Of a stretch of DNA of 64,000 nt, positions 47,665-57,711 are shown one piece after another. Position numbers and translations under genes: made by a program. The stretch comes from Betaproteobacteria bacterium (GTDB taxonomy: Bacteria; Pseudomonadota; Gammaproteobacteria; Burkholderiales; Rhodocyclaceae): positions 1-64,000 of the forward strand of contig JAHRYN010000009.1 in the NCBI GenBank assembly GCA_020621405.1, written 5' to 3'. The notes beneath the pieces were generated by a model. That model ran no database searches and was not told where the DNA came from. It worked only from the letters and a program-made list of their open reading frames with translations. Within the stretch, counting starts at the first letter, position 1, and each line of letters starts with the position of its first letter.

Positions 47665-49275
47665 TCAGGCGTTCGGAAGTTCGGCGAAGCCCACGCGCTC
47701 GTAATTGGCGCCGAAGGTGTTCAGCCGCACCAGCCGTACGCGGCGCAGCGTCTCATTGAGATAGATCTCGAGTATCCGGTCCGGCTGGAACCAGCCGCGC
47801 GGCAGCACCAGCATCGCTTCCTCGCCCATGATCTGCACCGGTGGCAGCAGGAAGGCACGGCTGAAGCGTTCGGCAGCCGCGCCCTCCTCGGCCAGCGGAC
47901 GCAGCGCAATCGCGCGCGGCGTGCCCGGCAGCACGTGCAGGCCGGCCAGCAGATGTGCATCGTGCTCGACCATCAGCCAGGACACCCGGGCCAGACGCCA
48001 GTGCTCCGAGTCCGGCCCGAATACGGCCAGCAGCTGCGAATGTTCGACCGACCCGGTGTCCGGCGGCGCGCGCAGGCGGTAGCCCATCACGCTGTGATCC
48101 AGCATGGCCCAGCGCTGTGTCGGATAGTGCGCGCGCGCGCTGGCCTGGCGCACCGCAAGTCCGGCGCCGTCGTGAGCCCGTTCGCCGAAGGTGACGATGT
48201 CGACGAAGTCGCTGTGGCTGTAGATGCGCGCCGGCGGCGGCTGCACGAACTCGGTGCCCGAGATGAAGAAGTGCATCGCCTCGAAACCGAGCGCGATGTC
48301 GATCTCCCCCTCACCGGCACGCCGCTGGAAGCGGCGCGGATTTGCCGCGTGACACCAGGGCTTGTACAGCTGCAGCAGCAGACGGCCCGCCGAAACCGGA
48401 TGACAGTCGGCACCGAGCCCGAGATGGTCGGGCGACAGGCCCTGCTTGAGGCCGGCCACGACCCGCTCGATTTCGCTGGCCAGCCGCGCCGACCCGAGCC
48501 GCCGCAGGTGCGGCGTGCGCGCGAACACCTCGAGCGGCTTGGCGCCGTTGTCGCGGTTCAGATCCACCGCGTAGGTCTTGGCGTCGGTGCCGCCGAATAC
48601 CGGCATGATTTCGGTCAGGCTGGCGTACTGGTCGGCCCAGCGGCACACCCACTCGAATTCGCGCGGGTTGCGGCCGTAGGGGTTGGACAGATCGATCAGC
48701 AGCACGCAGCAGTAGGATTCCGCGGCGCTCTGCGGATAGCCGCCCTCCTTCAGACTGTCGGGCACGGCCTGCGTGGCGAAGCCCCACTCCTCGGCGGTGC
48801 TGAAGTAGCCGTGCAGGTCGAGCCAGATGCCGCGCGGTATGGTGCGGCGCGCGCGGAAATATTCGACGACCGCGCGTCCTGCGTACAGCACGCAGCGCTG
48901 GCAGATCAGAGCGAGCTGGCTTTCGGAGAGTGGATGGACGCCGGCGCTTTCCGCCGCCTGGGCGTAGCCCTGCGCCATGCCCAGCCAGAGTGCGACGACC
49001 TGGCGCAGCACGGCGTCCTCGGCGCTGCCCGGGATGACCGGCCGGCTGCTGTAGCGCGCCGCCAGACTTTCCTGCAGGAAGTGCAGCGGCGCCCGCATCG
49101 CCTCGAGCACGTCGATGTAATCGGCGGCACGCGGCGAGGCCTGGCGCAGGCCGTACAGCAGGCGCGTCAATGTGTCGCGCACGCGCGGCACGTTGGTCAG
49201 CGGCAGTTCCGCGATCAGCGTCTTGCACTGGTGCGGGTCGCGGTAGTTCAGCGTGCCGGGCAGCAGGCTGCTCAT
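47665..49275 (-). CDS. Putative PilZ-like protein, paralogue A
   Basis: 536 residues, not recognised as a named family. Two short motifs typical of c-di-GMP-binding PilZ domains are in the right order: RRFQR (314-318, RxxxR) and DHSVMG (393-398, DxSxxG). The C-terminal part (VSWLMVEHDAHLLAGLHVLP, LPRGWF, RRVRLVRLN) aligns by eye with the neighbouring gene. The first 300 residues are helical and Cys-containing. Its ATG overlaps the stop of that gene. The spacing between the motifs is longer than normal, so c-di-GMP binding is a hypothesis. Confidence 0.55.
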   Translation of the reverse strand: MSSLLPGTLNYRDPHQCKTLIAELPLTNVPRVRDTLTRLLYGLRQASPRAADYIDVLEAMRAPLHFLQESLAARYSSRPVIPGSAEDAVLRQVVALWLGMAQGYAQAAESAGVHPLSESQLALICQRCVLYAGRAVVEYFRARRTIPRGIWLDLHGYFSTAEEWGFATQAVPDSLKEGGYPQSAAESYCCVLLIDLSNPYGRNPREFEWVCRWADQYASLTEIMPVFGGTDAKTYAVDLNRDNGAKPLEVFARTPHLRRLGSARLASEIERVVAGLKQGLSPDHLGLGADCHPVSAGRLLLQLYKPWCHAANPRRFQRRAGEGEIDIALGFEAMHFFISGTEFVQPPPARIYSHSDFVDIVTFGERAHDGAGLAVRQASARAHYPTQRWAMLDHSVMGYRLRAPPDTGSVEHSQLLAVFGPDSEHWRLARVSWLMVEHDAHLLAGLHVLPGTPRAIALRPLAEEGAAAERFSRAFLLPPVQIMGEEAMLVLPRGWFQPDRILEIYLNETLRRVRLVRLNTFGANYERVGFAELPNA

Positions 49276-50807
49276 GCTACCGGCTCGATGCGCGCCAGAT
49301 CGAAGTCGGAGCCCCGCTCCAGAGATTCGACCAGGCGTACGCGACGCTTGCTGCCGTTGCCGGACAGCAGGATGTCGTGCGACTTGCGGTACCAGCCGGA
49401 CGGAAGTGCCACGCATTCCGGCTGGCCTATGCGCTCGACCGCCGGCATCAGCAGGCCACGTCCTTCATTGCTGCCCTGCCCGTCGGCTGCACGCACCAGT
49501 TCGACCGGCTTCGGTGCGCCGGCCAGCAGGCTGATGCCCATCTGAAGTTCGTTGCCGGTCGCCATGGTCCAGCACACGTGGGCAAGCATGAAGTGCGGCG
49601 ATTGTTCCGGCTGCACGACAACCAGCATGCCGTTGCCGACGCGTGCGCCGTCAAAGCTGGCGCGCCGGCCCAGGCGCAGCCCGCTCGCGCTGTCGTCGAC
49701 GATGCGCCAGTCCTCGATCTGATAGCTGGTTGCCACCGTCTCCGGCACCGCTCCGTCGGCAGGCTGGTCGCCGCCGAGAAACTGCTGCACCGCCTGCATG
49801 CCGATCACGATGGCGGCGTTCTGCCGGGTCGGCCGACGCGGTTCGGCGCGGGTCAGGCCGCCGCGGCAGCAGTGGGTGTAGACGTGACGCAGCAGACGGT
49901 CCGCCTGAGCCGGGCTCAGTTCATCACCCAGGCGCAGTGCCGCTGGTGTCTCTCCCTGCGCCAGCAGCGTCAGCCGCTTGCGCAGCGCATGCGAGAACTC
50001 GTCGAGCACCAGCCAGCGCAGCTGGCTGCCCGGCTGCGACGAACGTGCGATCGCCTCGTCGCTCGCCAGATCGAGCATCAGCGGTGGCAGCGCGCAGTGG
50101 TGCACCGCCGAGTCGAGCAGCGCACCCTTCCCGGACCACTTGCCCAGCCAGCCATACAGCACGCGCCGCTGCCGGTGCGTCAGGCCGAACGGGCTCGAGG
50201 TATACATCAGCACGCACAGCACGTAAGCGGCTCGCACGCTGGTCGGACGCTCCTCGTCGCGTGCGTTGTCCTTGAACTTGCGTTCGGCGACGCCGAGTCT
50301 TTCGGCTGCGCCATAGCAGGCGTGCGCCCGCCGCCAGTAGCCGGGCGCCGGCAGGTGCGATGCGCACAGTGCGTCGAGCTGCATCTGCGCCAGCGCACCG
50401 AGCGTGCGGTGCGCGATCAGCGCGACCTGGCCGCACACAGCGCCGTCGCCGTCGAGCGCGGCCGACAGGCAGTGCAGATAGGCAGTGGCCAGCGTATCCC
50501 ACATCGCCTGGTTGGCATCAAAATCAGCGTGTTCGCTGGCCGTCAGCGGCAGCGGACGACCGGCGAAGCGGTTGCCGGTTTCCGCCTGGACCGCCAGTAC
50601 GGCGTCGCGCAGTTCCTCGATGATGCGCAAGCGCTCCAGCGCCGGCACGCTGTACCGGTTAAGCAGGTTGATCTGCCCGAGCAGCCGCGCGCGCGCCGCC
50701 GGCGCCTGCTTCAGATCGAGCTGCTCCAGCCAGTCGCGTGCTTCCCGTGCATTGCCGAACTCGGGCGGATGCGCGTGTGCGGTGGCAGGCAGGGCGAATG
50801 GGTGCAT
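49272..50807 (-). CDS. Putative PilZ-like protein, paralogue B
   Basis: 511 residues, a paralogue of the gene it overlaps. RRPTR (324-328) and DDSASG (371-376) match RxxxR and DxSxxG of PilZ domains with about 40 residues between them. The C-terminal block (VCWTMATGNELQMGISLLAG, LPSGWY, KRRVRLVES) parallels paralogue A. The helical N-terminal region of about 300 residues has no recognised domain. The start at 50807 and a 151-bp divergent spacer suggest its own promoter. Function unknown; c-di-GMP sensing is inferred. Confidence 0.55.
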   Translation of the reverse strand: MHPFALPATAHAHPPEFGNAREARDWLEQLDLKQAPAARARLLGQINLLNRYSVPALERLRIIEELRDAVLAVQAETGNRFAGRPLPLTASEHADFDANQAMWDTLATAYLHCLSAALDGDGAVCGQVALIAHRTLGALAQMQLDALCASHLPAPGYWRRAHACYGAAERLGVAERKFKDNARDEERPTSVRAAYVLCVLMYTSSPFGLTHRQRRVLYGWLGKWSGKGALLDSAVHHCALPPLMLDLASDEAIARSSQPGSQLRWLVLDEFSHALRKRLTLLAQGETPAALRLGDELSPAQADRLLRHVYTHCCRGGLTRAEPRRPTRQNAAIVIGMQAVQQFLGGDQPADGAVPETVATSYQIEDWRIVDDSASGLRLGRRASFDGARVGNGMLVVVQPEQSPHFMLAHVCWTMATGNELQMGISLLAGAPKPVELVRAADGQGSNEGRGLLMPAVERIGQPECVALPSGWYRKSHDILLSGNGSKRRVRLVESLERGSDFDLARIEPVA

Positions 50808-50958
50808 TGAGAAACGGAGGCGACGAAAGCCGATCCCCCGATTCTATGTGCGCGCGGGACTTTACGCGCGTGCCTGTCTCCAATTTCGGGTGTGCGCCGT
50901 ATATGGAGGCAGGCGCGTCGGGACGGCGCGTCCCGTCCACACTTCATCGGAGTCGACC

Positions 50959-51327
50959 ATGTTCAGGAATATCGTACGCATCACACTGCTTTCTGCTCTC
51001 TGCACTACCGCCCATGCCCAGACCGTTGCCGGCAAGGACGGTGTGCTCACGGATCCCGCCGGCCGTGCGCTCTATACCTTCGACAAGGACAGCGCCGGCA
51101 AGAGCAACTGCTACGACAAATGTGCCGCGTTGTGGCCGCCGTTCGCCGCTCCTGCGGGCGCGGCGGCAGGCGGCGACTACAGCACGGTGGCCCGCGACGA
51201 CGGCAGCCAGCAGTGGGCCTTCCGCGGCAAGCCCTTGTATTACTTCGCAGCCGATGCCGAGCCGGGCCAGACCACCGGTGACGGCCGCAACGGCGTGTGG
51301 CATCTGCTGCGCGCCGCGGACAGATGA
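50959..51327 (+). CDS. Exported COG4315-type repeat protein
   Basis: 122 residues. A cleavable signal peptide (about 1-20, ending TAHA) lacks a lipobox. The mature part has the YxFxxD repeat pattern (ALYTFDKDSAGKSNCYDKC and LYYFAADAEPGQTTGDG) of secreted-repeat proteins of unknown function. A pair of cysteines (Cys54, Cys58) may form a disulfide. CGGAG lies 7 nt before the ATG. It is 67 bp before the ECF sigma gene and may belong to that regulon. Confidence 0.83.
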   Translation: MFRNIVRITLLSALCTTAHAQTVAGKDGVLTDPAGRALYTFDKDSAGKSNCYDKCAALWPPFAAPAGAAAGGDYSTVARDDGSQQWAFRGKPLYYFAADAEPGQTTGDGRNGVWHLLRAADR

Positions 51328-51393
51328 GCGGAAGGCCGGGACGCGGGTTGCCGCCGCAGGGTGAGGGTGGCGGGTGCGTGGCATCATGCACCC

Positions 51394-51972
51394 ATGCCTG
51401 ATCCCGCCCAGCTCGAAGGGCTTCTGGCGCGCGTCGTGCTGCGCGACCGGGAGGCCTTCCGCCAGCTTTACGAGACCTGCTCGCCGCAGCTGTTCGGCAT
51501 CGCGCTGCGGCTCCTGCGCCGGCGCGATCTGGCGGAAGACGTGCTGCAGGATGCGTTTGCCAGCATCTGGCACCGTGCCGACAGCTACCGTCCGGCAGCC
51601 AGCCAGCCGATGACCTGGCTGACCTCGGTGGTGCGCAACCGGGCGCTCGACGTGCTGCGCGCGGAAGCGCTGCGCCGTACCGAACCGCTGGAGGAGGATG
51701 ACGGAGCGACGGACCGCGCTACGACGGCGGCGCTTCCGGACGAATCCCCTGGCCCGCTCGGACTGCTCGAACAGGCGGCCGATGCGCTGCAGATGCGCGG
51801 CTGCCTGGAAGCGATCGACGGCCCGCAGCGCCAGTGCCTGGCACTGGCCTACTACCACGGCCTGTCGCATTCGGAACTGGCCGAGCACCTGGGTTCGCCC
51901 ATCGGCAGCGTCAAGGTGTGGCTGCGCCGCGGCATCGACCGCCTGCGCCGCTGCATGGAAAGGCTGGCATGA
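51394..51972 (+). CDS. ECF-type RNA polymerase sigma factor
   Basis: 192 residues. Region 2 has LRDREAFRQLYETCSPQLFG and RRRDLAEDVLQDAFASIWHR, region 4 has QRQCLALAYYHGLSHSELAE and GSVKVWLRRGIDRLRRCM, the SigK/RpoE-like ECF pattern. The linker between them is acidic. Its stop overlaps the next start by ATGA, coupling it to a membrane protein that is probably its anti-sigma factor. The target regulon is unknown; promoter-like sequence could not be assigned. Confidence 0.92.
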   Translation: MPDPAQLEGLLARVVLRDREAFRQLYETCSPQLFGIALRLLRRRDLAEDVLQDAFASIWHRADSYRPAASQPMTWLTSVVRNRALDVLRAEALRRTEPLEEDDGATDRATTAALPDESPGPLGLLEQAADALQMRGCLEAIDGPQRQCLALAYYHGLSHSELAEHLGSPIGSVKVWLRRGIDRLRRCMERLA

Positions 51973-52682
51973 AATACGACAGCACCGAATTGCTCGACCG
52001 TCTTGCCGCCAGCTATGTTTTCGGTACGCAGGGCGGTCGTGCACGCCGCCGCTTCGAGCGGCTGGTGCGCAGCAACGCGGCCGCGGCAGGCGCGCTGCAG
52101 GCGTGGCAGGCGCGCAGTGCGGCACTGTCGGCCGTGATTCCGCCAGTCCGTCCGTCGCCTGAAGTCTGGAAACGGATCGAGCAGCGCATCGGCGCGGTGC
52201 CGCAGGCGGCATCGCGTCGGTTGGCTGGTTGGCTGCGACCGGCGCTCGGCTTCATGTGCGGGCTGATCGCGGCGGTCGGACTGCTGCGCTGGCAGCCGGA
52301 CTGGGTGCTGCCGTCCGATCTGCCGCCGAAAGCCGTGCTGCCGGCCAGCTATGTCGGGCTGCTGCTGGACGCGTCCGGCCGCCCGGCGGCGCTGGCATCG
52401 TCGCTCAAGCACGGTGCGCAGATCAGCGTGAAGCTGCTGCAGCCGCTGGCGCTGCCGGCCGGCAAGGTGGCGGTGCTGTGGGCGCTGCCGGACAAGGCGC
52501 CGCCCTTCGTGCTGGCCCGGCTGGGCGGCGACACCAAACAGCTGCTGGTCATGCCCGGCAGCTCCGAAGCGCTGCTCGCTTCGGTCAGTGAACTGGCGGT
52601 GTCGGTCGAGGACGCGGCGGGCATACCCGCCTCACCGGCCGCGCCCTTCCTGCTGCGCGGCCACTGCGTCAAGCTTTGGTGA
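51969..52682 (+). CDS. Anti-sigma factor, RskA-like
   Basis: 237 residues. A cytoplasmic N-terminus with TELLDRLAASYVFGTQGGRA and PSPEVWKRIEQRIG resembles anti-sigma K factors. One membrane helix (LRPALGFMCGLIAAVGLLRW, about 90-109) precedes a periplasmic RskA-type domain (VLPASYVGLLLDASGRPAAL, PAGKVAVLWALPDKAPPFVL). The zinc-binding HxxxCxxC of ZAS anti-sigmas is absent. It is translationally coupled to the ECF sigma gene. Confidence 0.85.
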   Translation: MKYDSTELLDRLAASYVFGTQGGRARRRFERLVRSNAAAAGALQAWQARSAALSAVIPPVRPSPEVWKRIEQRIGAVPQAASRRLAGWLRPALGFMCGLIAAVGLLRWQPDWVLPSDLPPKAVLPASYVGLLLDASGRPAALASSLKHGAQISVKLLQPLALPAGKVAVLWALPDKAPPFVLARLGGDTKQLLVMPGSSEALLASVSELAVSVEDAAGIPASPAAPFLLRGHCVKLW

Positions 52683-52697
52683 CGGGAGGTCGGCAGG

Positions 52698-53558
52698 TCA
52701 GGGGATGCTGATCGGGCGCACGCACCACAGCAGGTCCGCCGTGCGATCGCCGCCACCGGCCAGCACGGCGTTCTGGCCGAATGCCGCACCGATGCGCACC
52801 GCTTCTTCCGGCGACAGGCCGGCGCACAGCAGTGCCGGCTCGGTCCAGCCGCTGGCGCGATCCTCCGGCCAGTTCACCGCCTCGCACACCGGCAGCCCGC
52901 GCTGTACCAGCAGCGCGCGCAGCGCCGCGTGGGCTGCCCGGTTGGCGTCCGGCTCGCAGCGCGACGACCACGGATTGGCGGCCGATATCAGCGCCCACTG
53001 CGTCTGGCCGTGTTCGGCCAGCCACTGGTCGAGCAGCGGTTCGGCCGCGCCGATGCGCAGCGTTGCCGGGCCGCCCGGCACGTCGGCCGCGTAGGCGCTG
53101 GCGGCGTAGGCGTCGGCCAGCGCCGGCGACACACCCACCGTCGGCAGGCCGAGCCGGGCCAGCAGCGTCGCGCGCCACAGCGCGGCCGGCACGCGCGGCC
53201 GGGGCGCGCCGTCACGCTGGCGCGCGCTCCACACCGAGCCGGGAAAGTGCGCATCGTCCTGCCAGCGCGCGATCACGTGCCAGTGCAGGTGCGGCACCAT
53301 GTTGCCGAGGCTGCCGAGATTGATCTTGTCCGGCTGGGCGATTTCGCGCACGCAGCGCTCGACCTGCCACACCACGTCCATCAGGTGCAGGCGGTCGGCT
53401 TCGCTCAGATCGGTCATTTCGCGCTCATGGCCGTGCCAGATCACGCGCAGGAAGGCCGGGTGATCGGCGTCGCGCGCGTCGATCACGCGCAGCCGGTCGT
53501 CGCGCCACAGCCAGTGGTGGCCCGGCGTGTCGCTGCAGATCGGACAGTTGTCGGCCAT
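52698..53558 (-). CDS. HIT domain-DUF3293 fusion protein
   Basis: 286 residues. The first 140 form a HIT (histidine triad) hydrolase domain with CPICSDTPGHHWLWRDDRLR and the triad PHLHWHVI (His90, His92, His94). The last 120 match DUF3293: WALISAANPWSSRCEPDANR, EPALLCAGLSPEEAVRIGAA and FGQNAVLAGG. HIT proteins act on dinucleoside polyphosphates or related nucleotides; DUF3293 is uncharacterised, so the fusion is uncommon. GGAG about 8 nt upstream favours the ATG at 53558 over one at 53579. Confidence 0.85.
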   Translation of the reverse strand: MADNCPICSDTPGHHWLWRDDRLRVIDARDADHPAFLRVIWHGHEREMTDLSEADRLHLMDVVWQVERCVREIAQPDKINLGSLGNMVPHLHWHVIARWQDDAHFPGSVWSARQRDGAPRPRVPAALWRATLLARLGLPTVGVSPALADAYAASAYAADVPGGPATLRIGAAEPLLDQWLAEHGQTQWALISAANPWSSRCEPDANRAAHAALRALLVQRGLPVCEAVNWPEDRASGWTEPALLCAGLSPEEAVRIGAAFGQNAVLAGGGDRTADLLWCVRPISIP

Positions 53559-53611
53559 TTCAGTCACTCCGACACGCATTGCGCAACACGCGATGGATGC
53601 AACGGGCTCGC

Positions 53612-53685
53612 GCCGCCCGCAGGGCCGCGCCAAGGGCGAGCGCAGCCCCCTCGGGGGGCAGCGAACGTAGTGAGCGTGGGGGCTT
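53612..53685. repeat. Betaproteobacterial intergenic repeat-like element
   Basis: This spacer has the sequence CGCGCCAAGGGCGAGCGCAG, then CCCCCTCGGGGGG and GCAGCGAACGTAGTGAGCGT before GGGGGCT. It resembles a repeat seen between genes in many betaproteobacterial genomes, where hairpins CCCCCTC-GGGGGG and AGCGxxxxxAGTGAGCGT occur together. It sits between the convergent-like ends of the HIT gene start and the ybiT stop and may act as a transcript-end element. Confidence 0.5.
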
Positions 53686-53689
53686 CATT

Positions 53690-55312
53690 TCAATCGTCGA
53701 TGCCCTGGCTGGCGAGGTATTCCTCGTAACCGCCGCGGTAGTCGACGATCTGGCCGTCGGTGCGGATCTCGACGATGCGGGTGGCCAGCGTGGACACGAA
53801 GGCGCGGTCGTGCGACACGAAGAACAGCGTGCCGTCGAAGGCGTCGAGGCCGGCGTTCAGCGATTCGATCGATTCCATGTCCATGTGGTTGGTCGGTTCG
53901 TCGAGCAGCAGCACGTTCTTCCGCTGCAGCATCAGCCGGCCGAACATCATGCGGCCCTGCTCGCCGCCGGACAGCACGCGCACAGCCTTCTTGACGTCGT
54001 CGCCGCCGAACAGCAGCCGGCCCAGCGTGCCGCGGATCAGCGTGATCGCGTCGTCGCCTTCGTAGCCGCCCTCGCGCACGTAGCCGCTGATCCAGTCGGT
54101 CAGGTTCAGGTCGCTGTCGAAGTCGGCCGAGTGGTCCTGTGCGAAGTAGCCCAGCCTGGCCTTTTCGGCCCACTTGATGGCGCCGTGCTGCGGCGTGAGT
54201 TCGCCCACCAGCAGCTTCAGGAAGGTGGTCTTGCCGACGCCGTTCTCGCCGATGATGGCGACCCGGTCGCCGCCGTCGAAGGTGGCGGTGAAGCCCTTCA
54301 GTATCTGCGGGCCGCCGTCGTAGCCGAACACCACGTTTTCCATCTCGACCGCCTGGCGGTGCAGCTTTTCCTTCGGGTCATACTCGAAGCGTATCCACGG
54401 GTACTGGCGCGAGCTGGGCTTGAATTCCTCGATCTTGATCTTGTCGATCATCTTCAGCCGCGACGTGGCCTGCTTGGACTTCGATGCGTTGGCCGAGAAG
54501 CGGCGCACGAAGTTCTGCAGGTCGGCGACCCGCTCCTTGGCCTTCGCATTGGCGGCGGCCACACGTTCGCGCGCCTGCGTCGAGGCCTCGATGTAATCGT
54601 CCCAGGTGCCCGGATAGACGCGGATGGTCGCGTAGTCCAGGTCGGCCATGTGGGTGCATACCTGGTTCAGGAAGTGGCGGTCGTGGCTGATGATGATCAT
54701 CGTGCTGTTGCGTTCGTTGAGCACGTGTTCCAGCCAGCGGATGGTGTTGATGTCGAGGTTGTTGGTCGGTTCGTCGAGCAGCAGCACGTCCGGATTGGCG
54801 AACAGCGCCTGGCACAGCAGCACGCGCAGCTTCCAGCCGGGTGCGACCTCGCCCATCAGGCCGGTGTGTTGTGCCGTCGGGATGCCGACGCCGAGCAGCA
54901 GTTCGCCGGCGCGCGCTTCGGCCGTGTAGCCGTCGTACTCGGCGAACTCGCCTTCAAGCTCGGCGGCGCGCATGTAGTCCTCTTCGGTCGCGTCCGGATT
55001 GGCGTAGATGGCGTCCTTTTCCTGCATGCAGGCCCACATTTCCTTGTGGCCCATCATCACGACGTCGATTACGCGCAGGTCTTCGAACGCGAACTGATCC
55101 TGGCGCAGGAAGGCCATGCGTTCGTGCGGGTCGAGCGACACGTTGCCGGCGGTCGGTTCGAGCACGCCGGCGAGGATTTTCATGAAGGTCGACTTGCCGG
55201 CGCCGTTGGCGCCGATCAGGCCGTAGCGGAAGCCGCCGCCGAACTTGATGCTGACGTTGTCGAACAGCGGCTTGGCACCGAACTGCATGGTGATGTTGGA
55301 AGCGGACAGCAT
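53690..55312 (-). CDS. ybiT: ABC-F family ATPase YbiT
   Basis: 540 residues with two ABC domains and no membrane part. The first Walker A is [12 protein letters not shown] (about 32-43) and the second [11 protein letters not shown]; signatures are [16 protein letters not shown] and [14 protein letters not shown]; Walker B is LLLDEPTN in both. The ribosome-binding linker ([20 protein letters not shown]) lies between. The N-terminus [17 protein letters not shown] matches E. coli YbiT closely. ABC-F proteins act on the ribosome; YbiT modulates translation. Confidence 0.93.
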   Translation of the reverse strand: MLSASNITMQFGAKPLFDNVSIKFGGGFRYGLIGANGAGKSTFMKILAGVLEPTAGNVSLDPHERMAFLRQDQFAFEDLRVIDVVMMGHKEMWACMQEKDAIYANPDATEEDYMRAAELEGEFAEYDGYTAEARAGELLLGVGIPTAQHTGLMGEVAPGWKLRVLLCQALFANPDVLLLDEPTNNLDINTIRWLEHVLNERNSTMIIISHDRHFLNQVCTHMADLDYATIRVYPGTWDDYIEASTQARERVAAANAKAKERVADLQNFVRRFSANASKSKQATSRLKMIDKIKIEEFKPSSRQYPWIRFEYDPKEKLHRQAVEMENVVFGYDGGPQILKGFTATFDGGDRVAIIGENGVGKTTFLKLLVGELTPQHGAIKWAEKARLGYFAQDHSADFDSDLNLTDWISGYVREGGYEGDDAITLIRGTLGRLLFGGDDVKKAVRVLSGGEQGRMMFGRLMLQRKNVLLLDEPTNHMDMESIESLNAGLDAFDGTLFFVSHDRAFVSTLATRIVEIRTDGQIVDYRGGYEEYLASQGIDD

Positions 55313-55441
55313 GGGACTCACGGGAAATGGGATGCGCGAGTGCGCAAGACCGGCAATTGTACCGGACGGAAAAGCAGGGCCGAGGGCAGGTGTAGAATCC
55401 GGGCGCCTGTATTTCAATGCGGATCGCGCCCGCCCACGCCC

Positions 55442-56764
55442 ATGGTGCCTCATCTGACCACCGCGCTCACCGGCCCGCTGCTCGCGCTGGAGAGCCGTTT
55501 CCTGGAACGCCAGACCGCCATCGAACAGTGGTTCCGTTCGCAGTGGCTGGAACATTCGCCGCCCTTCTATGCCTCGGTCGATCTGCGCAACGCCGGCTTC
55601 AAGCTGGCGCCGGTCGATACCAACCTGTTTCCGGGTGGCTTCAACAACCTGAACGCCGCCTTCCTGCCGCTGTGCGTGCAGGCGACGATGACCGCCATCG
55701 AGAAGCTGTGCCCCGAGGCACGCAACCTGATGCTGGTGCCGGAAAACCACACGCGCAACCAGTTCTACCTGCGCAACGTCGCCCGTCTGGCGCAGATCCT
55801 GAAACTGGCCGGCCTGAACGTGCGCATCGGCAGCCTGCTGCCGGAAATCACGGCGCCGACCACGCTCGATCTGGGCGACGGTCAGAGCCTGCTGCTGGAA
55901 CCGCTGATCCGCCTGCCGGGCGGTCGCCGCATCGGCGTCGAGGGCTTCGACCCGTGCGCCATCCTGCTCAACAACGATCTGTCGGCCGGCGTGCCCGAGC
56001 TGCTGCGGAATGTACGCGAGCAGACCTTCATCCCGCCGCTGCACGCCGGCTGGACGACGCGCCGCAAGTCGCAGCACTTCGAGGCCTACAGCGAGGTCGC
56101 GCGCAGCTTCGCGGCGGTGATGGACATCGATCCCTGGCTGCTCGACCCGATGTACGACGTATGCGGCGAGGTGAATTTCCAGGAGCGCAGCGGCGAGGAA
56201 TGCCTGTCCATGCGCGTCGGTGCGCTGCTCGCACGCATCCGGGAAAAATACGCGCAGCACGGCGTCGAGCATGACCCCTTCGTCATCGTCAAGGCCGATG
56301 CCGGCACCTATGGCATGGGCATCATGACGGTGCGCGACCCGTCCGAGGTGGTCGGCCTGAACCGCAAGCAGCGCAACAAGATGGCGGTGGTGAAGGAAGG
56401 GCTGGAAGTCAGTTCGGTGCTGATCCAGGAAGGCGTGCCCACCTTCGAGACGGTCGACGGCGGCGTCGCCGAGCCGGTGGTGTACATGATGGACCGCTAC
56501 GTGGTCGGCGGTTTCTACCGTGTGCACGGCGAGCGCGGACGTGACGAGAACCTGAACGCGCCCGGCATGCACTTCAAGCCGCTGGCTTTCGCGTCCTGCT
56601 GTTCGATGCCCGATCCCGGCTGCGCGCCGGATGCGCCACCGAACCGCTTCTATGCCTACGGTGTGGTGGCGCGCCTGGCGTTGCTGGCTGCCAGCGTCGA
56701 ACTGGAGCGCGGTGCGCCGGTCGACGGCATGGACGAGGCGCTCGAAACCGCACTGCGGGGATGA
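55442..56764 (+). CDS. gshA: Glutamate-cysteine ligase, proteobacterial GshA type
   Basis: 440 residues of the family typified by Acidithiobacillus (TIGR02049-like), not the E. coli type. It makes gamma-glutamylcysteine, the first step to glutathione. Blocks seen include [67 protein letters not shown] and [15 protein letters not shown]. Its stop overlaps the gshB start by ATGA. It diverges from ybiT across a 129-bp spacer that contains a possible -10 (TAGAAT). Confidence 0.93.
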   Translation: MVPHLTTALTGPLLALESRFLERQTAIEQWFRSQWLEHSPPFYASVDLRNAGFKLAPVDTNLFPGGFNNLNAAFLPLCVQATMTAIEKLCPEARNLMLVPENHTRNQFYLRNVARLAQILKLAGLNVRIGSLLPEITAPTTLDLGDGQSLLLEPLIRLPGGRRIGVEGFDPCAILLNNDLSAGVPELLRNVREQTFIPPLHAGWTTRRKSQHFEAYSEVARSFAAVMDIDPWLLDPMYDVCGEVNFQERSGEECLSMRVGALLARIREKYAQHGVEHDPFVIVKADAGTYGMGIMTVRDPSEVVGLNRKQRNKMAVVKEGLEVSSVLIQEGVPTFETVDGGVAEPVVYMMDRYVVGGFYRVHGERGRDENLNAPGMHFKPLAFASCCSMPDPGCAPDAPPNRFYAYGVVARLALLAASVELERGAPVDGMDEALETALRG

Positions 56765-57711
56765 CGATGCGCTTCGCCTTCATCGTCGATCCGCTCGACA
56801 AGCTCAAGCCGGCCAAGGATTCGAGCGTCGCGATGATGCGCGAGTCCGCGCGCCGCGGCCACGAGGTGTGGGCGGTGCAGCGCGAGGCGCTGATGCTGCA
56901 GGGCGCCGAAGCGTCCGCGCGTGCCGTCCGCATCGTGCCCGGTGTGGGCGAGCATCCCTGGTACGTCGCCGGCGAGGTGCGCACCCAGCCGCTGGCCGCC
57001 TTCGATGCGGTGCTGATGCGTCAGGACCCGCCGTTCGACTTCGAATACATCACCGCGACCTGGGTGCTCGAACGTGCCGCCGCCGGCGGTGCACGCGTGT
57101 TCAACCACCCGCGCGCGGTACGCGACCATTCGGAAAAGGTGTCGATCTGCGAGTTTCCGGACCTGATCACGCCGACGCTGGTGGCGCGTGATGACGACGC
57201 GATCAACGCCTTCATCGACCTGCACCGCGACTGCATACTGAAGCCGCTCGACGGCATGGGCGGTTCGCGCATCTTCCGCGTGCGCGCCGACGACCCGAAC
57301 CGCAACGTCATCATCGAGACGCTGACCGTGGATGGCGCGCGCACGCTGATGGCGCAGCGCTACATCCCGGACATCGTGCACGGCGACAAGCGCATCCTGC
57401 TGATAGCCGGCGAACCGGTGCCCTACTGTCTGGCACGCATTCCGAAGGCGGGCGAGACGCGCGGCAACCTTGCCGCCGGCGGGCGCGGCGTCGCACAGCC
57501 GCTGTCGGATACCGACTGGCAGATCGCGCGCCGGCTCGGACCGGTGCTCGCCGCGCGTGGCCTGCTGCTGGTCGGGCTGGACGTGATCGGCGACCGGCTG
57601 ACCGAAATCAACGTCACCAGTCCGACCTGCTTCGTCGAGATCACGCAGCAGACCGGCTTCGACGTCGCCGCGATGTTCGTCGACGCGCTCGAGCGTGCGG
57701 CGCTGCGCTAG
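56761..57711 (+). CDS. gshB: Glutathione synthetase
   Basis: 316 residues, the usual length. It adds glycine to gamma-glutamylcysteine. ATP-grasp features include [55 protein letters not shown] and [13 protein letters not shown] second ATG two codons downstream (56767) is possible. Its 3' end overlaps the apbE start by 17 bp. Confidence 0.95.
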   Translation: MTMRFAFIVDPLDKLKPAKDSSVAMMRESARRGHEVWAVQREALMLQGAEASARAVRIVPGVGEHPWYVAGEVRTQPLAAFDAVLMRQDPPFDFEYITATWVLERAAAGGARVFNHPRAVRDHSEKVSICEFPDLITPTLVARDDDAINAFIDLHRDCILKPLDGMGGSRIFRVRADDPNRNVIIETLTVDGARTLMAQRYIPDIVHGDKRILLIAGEPVPYCLARIPKAGETRGNLAAGGRGVAQPLSDTDWQIARRLGPVLAARGLLLVGLDVIGDRLTEINVTSPTCFVEITQQTGFDVAAMFVDALERAALR

